A stretch of DNA of 64,000 nt from Owenia fusiformis (lineage: Eukaryota > Annelida > Polychaeta > Sabellida > Oweniidae): positions 18,111,520 to 18,175,519 of the forward strand of contig CAIIXF020000012.1 in assembly GCA_903813345.2 (NCBI GenBank). Reading direction: 5' to 3'. Position 1 is the stretch's first letter; each line of letters starts with the position of its first letter. Of this stretch, positions 28,301 through 40,300 are shown one piece after another. The position numbers were made by a program, and so were the translations under genes. A model generated the notes under the pieces. That model made no database searches. It was given only the letters and a program-made list of their open reading frames with translations, and had not been told where the DNA came from.

Positions 28301-31300
28301 AACTCAACAAATACTCAAAACTCAAAAAATTTCAATTCCAAGGTCCATATTAGATTGAACACTCAATTGCAGTTTTACCACTAAGAAGAGCATATCTGTT
28401 AAAGTATTGAATTTATGTGGTATATTTCTAGTATTCAAGCCTATGGCCATATCTGTTTAAGTATTGAATTTATGTGGTATATTTCTAGTATCAAAGCCTA
28501 TGGCCATATCTGTTAAAGTATTGAATTTATGTGGTATATTTCTAGTATCCAAGCCTATGGCCATATCTGTTTAAGTATTGAATTTATGTGGTATATTTCT
28601 AGTATCCAAGCCTATGGCCATATCTGTTTAAGTATTGAATTTATGTGGTATATTTCTAGTATCCAGGCCTATGGCCATATCTGTTTAAGTATTGAATTTA
28701 TGTGGAATATTTCTAGTATCCAAGCCTATGGCCATAGCAACAGGGGAGTATGATGATGGTGTTGGGAAGTTGAATGGGGAAGCAAGCTATGACGATGATA
28801 ACAACATAATCAGATATAAATGGAGGTGAGTTGAAACAATAATTGGTAAAAATCTCTACATCTACATGCGTGTTATGTTGACTTAATATAGTTTAAAACT
28901 AAGGATATCTGGCAACCTATATCCTTTGTTTGTTATGTCACCACCACAAGTGGTGACACAATGTTGTAGACTCTATTTTTGTGGATGCTATTCACACAGT
29001 TTGTGTTCAATGGTTGGTGTTTGGTGGTTGGTGTTTTGCAGTTGTAGTCTGTAATAAAGGGAAGGTGGTGACATTTTGCATGCTATTGAATATTTCCCGA
29101 TGTGAAAGAAATGATGATCCCCCAGGGATTATGGTCCCCTTTCTTAACGGCCCTTACTGGCCCTGGTTGCGTATAAGATTATGAGGGAAAGAGTTGTATT
29201 TAGGTCACCATATAAATCAATGGAGTGTAGGACCATGGTTTGATAGGACCTCCTACCCTTTTACACCGGCATGGACTATAACACAATAAACATGTATTTC
29301 CAGTTCACCAGAAGGCTATCAGATCACACAGTCAGACCCCAGTGATCCTAATGCTGTTGTTGACATCCCAGTGGCCTCTAAACGCATGTTTTACATGAGC
29401 GTTACAGATGATACTGGTCTTCAATCAGACACTGTTGAAGTTGAGCTTGCAGGTACAGAACACATATGAAATACATGTATATACTCAAGATACACTTCTT
29501 ACCTTTAAATGATTGAACCGGGGATTGAACCACTTTTCAACTTGCAATCAAAGGTACCTGTAAATGCACCCATGCATGAACTCATGACAGTAAATCGATA
29601 TAAAAATATAAATAAATACATGAATAAACATTTAATATTGATATGCTAAATTTCCAATATTATTTTGTTGTTCTTTTTTAGGCCCTCCATCTGCAATTAT
29701 TGGAGTGGAGAAGGATCCAGACACTCCAAATAAGGTGACCCTTGATGGTACAGAAAGTAAGCTGCCTCCTGGCAACAACAATGCACAATACAAATGGGAG
29801 GTTGTATCGTAAGTTTATTTCAATAACATTACCTCAATTCAGAATGGTCAATATTCCCTAGTTATAATGATTTCCTCTTCAATTAGAATTACACATTACA
29901 ATTTGAGTTACTATGATAACCAAGGCCACAAAATCAACATATCTGAGCCATAGTTTGATGATACTTAGTAGAATGCAGCATGCTTTTGGGCTATAGATAC
30001 TAATCTAGTATGCACAATAATCAGTAATAAACAGTAATCTAGTATCAGAGTATGCACAAGTTTTACAGCAAAATAAGCTTCACTTCTTGAACTTGACTGT
30101 CAGGTAAAGAGGATTCCCAGACCAGAAATTTATGGACAGAAGCTCATGCATGGCTATCTAATAAGTTATGGTACCCTCTGTGTTCTAGATCTCCACCAGG
30201 TGCACCTAAAGGACAGTTTGACAATGCATTTTCTCCCAAGCCTGAGCTGTCTAACCTCGTTGAAGGCAACTATGTTGTACAGCTAACTGTCACTGACCCA
30301 GATACAGGCCTTACAGCAGTAGATACCACTGAAATTCGTGTAGCAAGTATGTACATGTATGCTAAATAGATATTTGCCACATCAGGTTTCAATATTGCTT
30401 GAACAACAATATGAACAATTCAATGCTCATCTGGGTCAATTAAGAAGAAAGATACATAAGAAACAAATATATTAGACAAAAGTAAGATAAAAATGAAAAA
30501 TGTTGTGCTTGTATATTACCTGTATTCTGTATATTACCTCAGTTCTATGTATTACCTTTATTTTACATATTACCTGTATTTTGTATATTACCTCATTTCT
30601 CTGTATTACCTGTATTTTGTATATTACCTCATTTCTCTGTATTACCTGTATTTTGTATATTACCTCAGTTCCATGTATTACCTGTATTCTGTATCTTATC
30701 TGTATTTATACAAGTTGTATAACCAATACTCATGTGCTCATGTACTTGTAGAGACAACTGACCCTGTAGCTGTAGCAGAGGGGCAATACATAAAAGATGG
30801 TAAGGGTATGCTATCTGGAATAAAGAGCTATGATGAGGATAAAGATGGGCGAATAGTCAAGTATACATGGAGGTAAATTCTGCATTAAACCATGACCATT
30901 TGCATTGATTTAAATTGTTCAGTTATCTGTAATTAAGCCTTTCTAGTAACTAAAAATAATTCAATATTAAGAATTTTTCAGAATTATGCAGTAATAAAAA
31001 TTATAACATACCTATGATGATGTATAGTGTAAAGTGTACACAAGACAGCGGGCCAATATAAGTTGTGAAAAGCCTGCGCCCGCTAACTTTCTGATTGGTC
31101 AAGGCGCTGACGTCATAACCAATCAATCGAAGATAAATCTGCGCGAGCAATTTTTCTTTTCTTATTTCAATCATTTTCAAACCATTTGTTTGTCAATTCT
31201 ATAAAAAACGGTACTCTCTGACCAGTCCACATCATCATAGGTATGTTATAAATCGTTTATGTCACTATCGTGGCACATATGCCCTCGGTTCTCAGAGATC

Positions 31301-34300
31301 AATGTCCCTCCCAAGGTCGGGCCATATATCACTGAGACCTCGGGCATATATGCCACGATAGTGACATAACCTCTAACTATTTAGTTATCTGAGCTATTCA
31401 ATAATCCAAACTAATCAGAAGTATTCAGTCATAAAAAGTATTGATCAACAATGAGAAATTAATCAGCAATAAAGAATTAACAATATTAGCAATAAAGAAC
31501 TCAGAACTTTTCAGTAATAAGAAGTATCAATCAGCAATGAAAAATTGATCAACAATGAAAAATTAATCAGCAATGATAAAAGTTCAGTAGCCAGAACTTA
31601 GAACTTTTCAGTAATAAGAAGTATTAATCAGCAATGAAAACTATCCAGCATTTAGAACTTTACTAACCAGAAGTATTTAGTAAATAGAATCAGATCTTTT
31701 CAGTAATCAGAGGAATTTGTTTATCAAAACTATTAAGTAATCAGTGTCTTTTGACTTCCAGTGTGGCCTCTGGTGATGGCACAGAGGATGTAAGAGTTTT
31801 TGAGACAAAGGCACTTGGAGTGGCTGAAGTGTATGGTATCAAGCCTGCAACAACTGCTCAGTTCACCCTTGTGGTAGAAGACAACACTGGTGCCCTCTCA
31901 CAAGAGGCTAAAACAGAGATTTCAGGTCAGTACATCAAACTAGTCACTCATAATTTCACTACAGCAATACCTATATATTCAAATACCTCTAATATTAACA
32001 CAGCATACAAGCTTTTTCTGGTTCCACTATTTATTCGCCATGTTAAAAACTTTGAAATGTGAACACCTGCCACAAATGCCAGTTTGAATACTATTGGCCA
32101 GTCCAAGTGGTGATCGGATTAGACAAGTTATTTTCATTTTCATTTTATTAACTACAGTTTATAGCACATTACTAAGCTTACTAACCAGATACCCTTTGAG
32201 TTTGACCTATACTTAGAGCAATTCAATTTGATGTAAATGTTTTAATTGATACTCCTAGGTCCTCCTATAGCCAAGGCTGTACCATCATTTGAGACAAATG
32301 TTTTAATCAATACTTACAGGTCCTCCTATAGCCAAGGCTGTACCATCATTTGAGACAAATGTTTTAATCAATACTTACAGGTCCTCCTATAGCCAAGGCT
32401 GTACCATCATTTGAGACAAAAGTTTTAATCAATACTTGCAGGTCCTCCTATAGCCAAGGCTGTACCTTCATTTGAGACAAATGTTTTAATCAATACTTAC
32501 AGGTCCTCCTATAGCCAAGGCTGTACCATCATTTGAGACAAATGTTTTAATCAATACTTACAGGTCCTCCTATAGCCAAGGCTGTACCTTCATTTGAGAC
32601 AAATGTTTTAATCAATACTTACAAGTCCTCCTATAGCCAAGGCTGTACCTTCATTTGAGACAAATGTTTTAATCAATACTTACACGTCCTCCTATAGCCA
32701 AGACTGTACCATCATTTGAGACAAATGTTTTAATCAATACTTACAGGTCCTCCTATAGCCAAGGCTGTACCATCATTTGAGACAAAAGTTTTAATCAATA
32801 CTTACAGGTCCTCCTATAGCCAAGGCTGTACCATCATTTGAGACAAAAGTTTTAATCAATACTTACAGGTCCTCCTATAGCCAAGGCTGTACCATCATTT
32901 GAGACAAATGTTTTAATCAATACTTACAGGTCCTCCTATAGCCAAGGCTGTACCTTCATTTGAGACAAATGTTTTAATCAATACTTACAGGTCCTCCTAT
33001 AGCCAAGGCTGTACCATCATTTGAGACAAATGTTTTAATCAATACTTACAGGTGCTCCTATAGCCAAGGCTGTACCATCATTTGAGACAAATGTTTTAAT
33101 CAAAACTCCTAGGTCCTCCTATAGCCAAGGCTGTACAATCATTTCAGACAAATGTTTTAATCAATACTTACAGGTCCTCCTATAGCCAAGGCTGTACCAT
33201 CATTTGAGACAAATGTTTTAATCAATACTTACAGGTCCTCCTATAGCCAAGGCTGTACCTTCATTTGAGACAAATGTTTTAATCAATACTTACAGGTCCT
33301 CCTATAGCCAAGGCTGTACCATCATTTGAGACAAATGTTTTAATCAATACTTACAGGTCCTCCTATAGCCAAGGCTGTACCTTCATTTGAGACAAATGTT
33401 TTAATCAATACTTAAAGGTCCTCCTATAGCCAAGGCTGTACCTTCATTTGAGACAAATGTTTTAATCAATACTTACAGGTCCTCCTATAGCCAAGGCTGT
33501 ACCATCATTTGAGACAAATGTTTTAATCAATACTTACAGGTCCTCCTATAGCCAAGGCTGTACCTTCATTTGAGACAAATGTTGTAATCAATACTTACAG
33601 GTCCTCCTATAGCCAAGGCTGTACCATCATTTGAGACAAATGTTTTAATCAATACTTACAGGTCCTCCTATAGCCAAGGCTGTACCATCATTTGAGACAA
33701 ATGTTTTAATCAATACTCCTAGGTCCTCCTATAGCAAAGGCTGTACCATCATTTGAGACAAATGTTTTAATCAATACTTACAGGTCCTCCTATAGCCAAG
33801 GCTGTACCATCATTTGATACAAATGTATTAATCAATACTTACAGGTCCTACTATAGCCAAGGCTGTACCATCATTTTGAGACAAATGTTTTAATCAATAC
33901 TTACAGGTCCTCCCATAGCCAAGGCTGTACCATCATTTTGAGACAAATGTTTTAATCAATACTTACAGGTCCTCCTATAGCCAAGGCTGTACCATCATTT
34001 GAGACAAATGTTTTAATCAATACTTACAGGTCCTCCTATAGCCAAGGCTGTACCATCATTTTGAGACAAATGTTTTAATTAATACTTACAGGTCCTCCTA
34101 TAGCGAAGGCTGTACCATCATTTGAGACAAATGTTTTAATCAATACTTACAGGTCCTCCTATAGCCAAGGCTGTACCATCATTTGAGACAAATGTTTTAA
34201 TCAATACTTACAGGTCCTCCTATAGCTAAGGCTGAACCATCATTTGAGACAAATGTTTTAATCAATACTTACAGGTCCTCCTATAGCCAAGGCTGTACCA

Positions 34301-37300
34301 TCATTTTGAGACAAATGTTTTAATCAATACTTACAGGTCCTCCTATAGCCAAGGCTGCACCTTCATTTGAGACATATGTTTTAATCAATACTTACAGGTC
34401 CTCCTATAGCCAAGGCTGTACCATCATTTGAGACAAATGTTTTAATCAATACTTACAGGTCCTCCTATAGCCAAGGCTGTACCATCATTTGAGACAAAAG
34501 TTTTAATCAATACTTACAGGTCCTCCTATAGCCAAGGCTGTACCATCATTTGAGACAAAAGTTTTAATCAATACTTACAGGTCCTCCTATAGCCAAGGCT
34601 GTACCATCATTTGAGACAAATGTTTTAATCAATACTTACAGGTCCTCCTATAGCCAAGGCTGTACCTTCATTTGAGACAAATGTTTTAATCAATACTTAC
34701 AGGTCCTCCTATAGCCAAGGCTGTACCATCATTTGAGACAAATGTTTTAATCAATACTTACAGGTGCTCCTATAGCCAAGGCTGTACCATCATTTGAGAC
34801 AAATGTTTTAATCAAAACTCCTAGGTCCTCCTATAGCCAAGGCTGTACAATCATTTCAGACAAATGTTTTAATCAATACTTACAGGTCCTCCTATAGCCA
34901 AGGCTGTACCATCATTTGAGACAAATGTTTTAATCAATACTTACAGGTCCTCCTATAGCCAAGGCTGTACCTTCATTTGAGACAAATGTTTTAATCAATA
35001 CTTACAGGTCCTCCTATAGCCAAGGCTGTACCATCATTTGAGACAAATGTTTTAATCAATACTTACAGGTCCTCCTATAGCCAAGGCTGTACCTTCATTT
35101 GAGACAAATGTTTTAATCAATACTTAAAGGTCCTCCTATAGCCAAGGCTGTACCTTCATTTGAGACAAATGTTTTAATCAATACTTACAGGTCCTCCTAT
35201 AGCCAAGGCTGTACCATCATTTGAGACAAATGTTTTAATCAATACTTACAGGTCCTCCTATAGCCAAGGCTGTACCTTCATTTGAGACAAATGTTGTAAT
35301 CAATACTTACAGGTCCTCCTATAGCCAAGGCTGTACCATCATTTGAGACAAATGTTTTAATCAATACTTACAGGTCCTCCTATAGCCAAGGCTGTACCAT
35401 CATTTGAGACAAATGTTTTAATCAATACTCCTAGGTCCTCCTATAGCAAAGGCTGTACCATCATTTGAGACAAATGTTTTAATCAATACTTACAGGTCCT
35501 CCTATAGCCAAGGCTGTACCATCATTTGATACAAATGTATTAATCAATACTTACAGGTCCTACTATAGCCAAGGCTGAACCATCATTTTGAGACAAATGT
35601 TTTAATCAATACTTACAGGTCCTCCCATAGCCAAGGCTGTACCATCATTTTGAGACAAATGTTTTAATCAATACTTACAGGTCCTCCTATAGCCAAGGCT
35701 GTACCATCATTTGAGACAAATGTTTTAATCAATACTTACAGGTCCTCCTATAGCCAAGGCTGTACCATCATTTTGAGACAAATGTTTTAATTAATACTTA
35801 CAGGTCCTCCTATAGCGAAGGCTGTACCATCATTTGAGACAAATGTTTTAATCAATACTTACAGGTCCTCCTATAGCCAAGGCTGTACCATCATTTGAGA
35901 CAAATGTTTTAATCAATACTTACAGGTCCTCCTATAGCCAAGGCTGCACCTTCATTTGAGACAAATGTTTTAATCAATACTTACAGGTCCTCCTATAGCC
36001 AAGGCTGTACCATCATTTGAGACAAATGTTTTAATCAATACTTACAGGTCCTCCTATAGCCAAGGCTGTGCCATCATTTGAGACAGGAGTACCTGTGATA
36101 GATGCTTCCAACAGCCTGTTGCCACCTGGTCACACTGGCCTGTACAGGATTGAACAACTCGAGTAAATACTCAATTAATGTACAGTATCTTGCCAAATCA
36201 GTCTCATACCTGTCAGAACTTGTACTATAACAGTAACTTAAATAACTTAACAAGACTGCCAAAAACCAACCACCAAATTCTGAACATTGTCCACAAAAAT
36301 GTTGGAGACTATAACATGTCACCACCTTCTGCTGGTGGTCAAGGAGGATTGACTTTTTGTATTGAAATAAGGCCAAAAGTTGTGATTTAAATTTTAGAGT
36401 GTACAAAATGTGGTTGCTTGAATTCAAATTTTGTAATCAGGACATCTCCATATATGGCAAAAAACGAGTTGGAAGCCTGGGATCCAATCCTCCTTGACTG
36501 TTGGTGACATACGCATAAAACAGTAAAAGGTGTTTCTATCCTTCTACGATCTATTTCATATATGACCTGCTTTCAGTGGACCCACTACTGCTAATATTGC
36601 TGATCCACAATCTCCAGTGACAGAAGTGGAAAATCTTGTGCCAGGGGTGTACTCTTTCCGAGTCACTGTTACTGATGAGCAAACTGGACTTGTAGACTGG
36701 ACAACTGTACAGATTACTGTCTCTCGTAAGTATGTTTGGCTAGGTTAAATACCACCTTGAGCACAGAGTACCACAACGCACAACAAGATGTAACACTCAC
36801 TATCTTCTAAAAGTCACATTGTAAAACAAGCACAAAAATAGTACATCTTTATTCTTTAGCCAGAGAGTAGTAAAACAATGGAATTGTATACCAGATTGGG
36901 TAGTTAACGCACCAAGTGTAAATCAGTGCAAAAATAGGTTGGACTCTTACTGTTGCAATCACCCAATACCCCATTTTATACACAATTGGTTAAATAGGCA
37001 TATAAATATGCCTATAAACCGTTATACACTTTTAAAAACTTTATAAACAGGGTTTAGTTCTAAACTAATAAATTCTGAATAGATTGAACAATTTTACAGT
37101 TCAGGACACTCATTTCGTCTGCCAGTGTCCAGTGACCATCACATTTAAACATGTCATAAATCAATTCAAGTTCATCATGCTGCCATTTTCAGTTCAATAA
37201 AGAAGAATTGTTAAAGCTTTTCAAGAATAAAGATACCTCAATACCATATCATCTACATTCCTGTTTCTATTAGGTGATGGAGGTTGGAGTGAATGGGTCG

Positions 37301-40300
37301 TGGGAGACTGCTCTGTGACATGTGGAGGAGGTAGTAGAACAAACACTCGTCAATGCAACAACCCTCCACCAAGCAATGGAGGAAAACAATGTTCAGGCTT
37401 AACTATAGAAACTGAATCCTGTAATGCCCAAGCTTGCCCTGGTAAGTTGAGTAACTGTGTATTTATTTTGAAAGTTTTATTCAGACAATATGGTCATATT
37501 ACACCGTTGCTAATTATGTAACTACATCTAATTTGAATATCCCAAGAACCAGTATTAAAATTAACACAGGTTCACAATTCAAGGTTTCTTACTATGTATG
37601 TCGCTGGGAGAATAACCAGCTTGAAATAATTTGAGTGTCAACATTATTGATTTACATTTATGCTAGTACACTTGCGACACTTGGAAAGTAACCATATTTA
37701 GATTAACGTTACATGTACATATTATGTAACATTCAATCCTTCATTGTATCATCATTGATTTGATGATATTACACTTAACATCTTTCAAATTATTAAAAAT
37801 ACTCGTAGTTAACTTTGCACAGTGTTTTAAATATGTTTTCTGTTTATCTCAGTTGATGGAGGTTGGAGTGAATGGGTTGTTGGAGATTGCCCTGTAACAT
37901 GTGGTGGAGGTACTAGAACAAACACTCGTCAATGCAACAACCCTCCACCAATCAATGGGGGAAAACAGTGTGATGGCTTGAATAGAGAATCTGAAATCTG
38001 TAATACACAACTTTGCCCTGGTGAGTTGGGTTTTATATTTTGCAAATTACTGTCACCCGCAGCTTCTAGGTTGAATAAAATGAAGGATTCTGAAAACACA
38101 ACAAATAAAAAAGCACAAAATAATTGTAATTTTCAGCCATACTGAATAAAATTAAACATCAGTTAAACCTGTGAGTATGAGCTCCTATCATCAGCTTCCA
38201 ACTTGAATAGAATAAAAGATTCTGAAAATACAACAAGTACAAGTACTTTAAAGCCAGACTGAATAAAATCAAACTTCAGTAAAACCTATATATCTGAACA
38301 CCTCTCCAAACTGAACATCTGATAATGTGAATGCTTTTTTGTCCCATTTTTGAATTTGCTAGAGATTTTCATGATCCCATTTTTGAATTTGCTTTAGATT
38401 TCCATGGTCCCATTTTTGAATATGCTATAGATTTCCATGGTCCCATTTTTGAATTTGCTATAGATTTCCATGGTCCCATTTTTGAATATGCTATAGATTT
38501 CCATGGTCCCATTTTTGAATATGCTATAGATTTCCATGGTCCCATTTTTGAATTTGCTATAGATTTCCATGGTCCCATTTTTGAATATGCTATAGCATGG
38601 TCCCATTTTTTAATATGCTATAGATTTCCATGTTTAAAAACTTTGTAAAGTGAACACTTGCCAATTGGAACATACAAACAGCTTAAGTTTACGAAGCTTT
38701 ATGGCAGGGATATGAATTTGATATAATTCAAAATTTGAAATAATTTAAATGCAGGATAACATTTAATGCACATGTGGCTTTTGGTAAATGATAGCACATG
38801 TTCTGTTTATATTAGTTGATGGACGTTGGAGTGAATGGAATGTTGGAGATTGCTCTGTGTCATGTGGCGGAGGTAGTAGAACAAACACTCGTCAATGCAA
38901 CAACCCTCCACCAAGCAACGGGGGAAAACAATGTGACGGCTCAACTACAGAAACTGAATCCTGTAATGCCCAAGCTTGCCCTGGTAAGATGAGTTATATA
39001 TTTTTACAAATTAATCATTGTTTTTCTTTACTTACAGCAAAGGTATTTTTCATTTACTATTCATTTAGTAAATGGAATCTATTGTATATATGTACATGTG
39101 TGTCTGGGGATGAACCTGGGGTCAGCACATTTCTTGTAGATTGTAGGTACATATGTGGGATGTTACCTACAATAGGAAATGTGCTTACTTTAACGAATAC
39201 ACCAGGTTCAATCTTCAAGACTCTTATAGGTGTGGATGGTTAACCAATCAGCATCATGCCTCATGAGGATGTTGACCAATCAGCATTATGCCTCATAAGG
39301 ATGTTGACCAATCAGCATCATGCCTCATAAAGATGTTAACCAATCAGCATCAATGTTTCAGAAGGATGTTGACCTTACTGGTCAAAATAGACAGACCAGT
39401 TCCCATCCTGAACAAATCAGCTGGCGTGGATAGAAACTAACCACATACTTAACTTTGTAGGACCTGAATCCTCCAATTGCAGGCTCCAGACATTGTCCAC
39501 TCTGAACAAGGAAGGATGATGTCCAGAGCCCTGCATTTGGAGGATGAGAACCTGTTACCATCTAATCCTTTGACTTTATATGAATAATCCATTCTGTATC
39601 ACTAGTTAATAAAGGTCAGTGAGTGGATGTATATCTACAATGGAATCATTCCAGGTATGTCTATAATACAGCCTACACAGTAACAATGTATGCATTAGCA
39701 ATTTATAACTTGATTTGCAATGGTTTAAATGGAATTGTATATGTTCGATTTGTACAGTAACTTACATTTGTACATGTGATTAATTTGCATCTACATTTAT
39801 AGTAATTATAGATGTCATGTGGCTGTCTTGTGGCATTTGTTCTTTCCTCATTGGCTTTGGAGTGGTCGATATGAATTGGCTTAGTATTAGATATATCAAC
39901 TTAGATGACTATGGAAATGAAGAAAATAATGTGCCAGGAACTGAAAATGAATTTTGCTGTACTTTTGATATTTTGTATAATAAAAGTGGAAAATTATATT
40001 ACTTTTATTATTGATTTTAATTGAAATTCACCCACATTATTTTCTTCATCTCACCATGTCATCATTTCACATTCAGTATTATCATCTCTCATGTAATCAT
40101 TTCACATTCAGTAGTATCATCTCGCATGTCATCATTTCACATATCATCATCTCTTGTGTCATCATTTCACATATTGTCATCTCTCATGTCATCATTTCAC
40201 AGTTGTCATTCATTTGTTATCACTTCACGCATTTGTTCTCTCCTCATTGCTTTTTGAATGGTCAATTTGAACGAGCTGATATTAAATATATTAACTTATC

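Noticed and set aside
3550-36085. Regular repeat arrays considered as CRISPR
   Set aside because: Units are contiguous and without unique spacers, in a eukaryotic intron context.
36074-36427. 117-codon minus-strand ORF
   Set aside because: Runs antisense through the PKD domain 14 exon and a dispersed repeat; no motifs or splice sites of its own.
38331-38648. Repeat ORFs in a 33-bp array
   Set aside because: Frame-keeping minisatellite in an intron, with no supporting borders.
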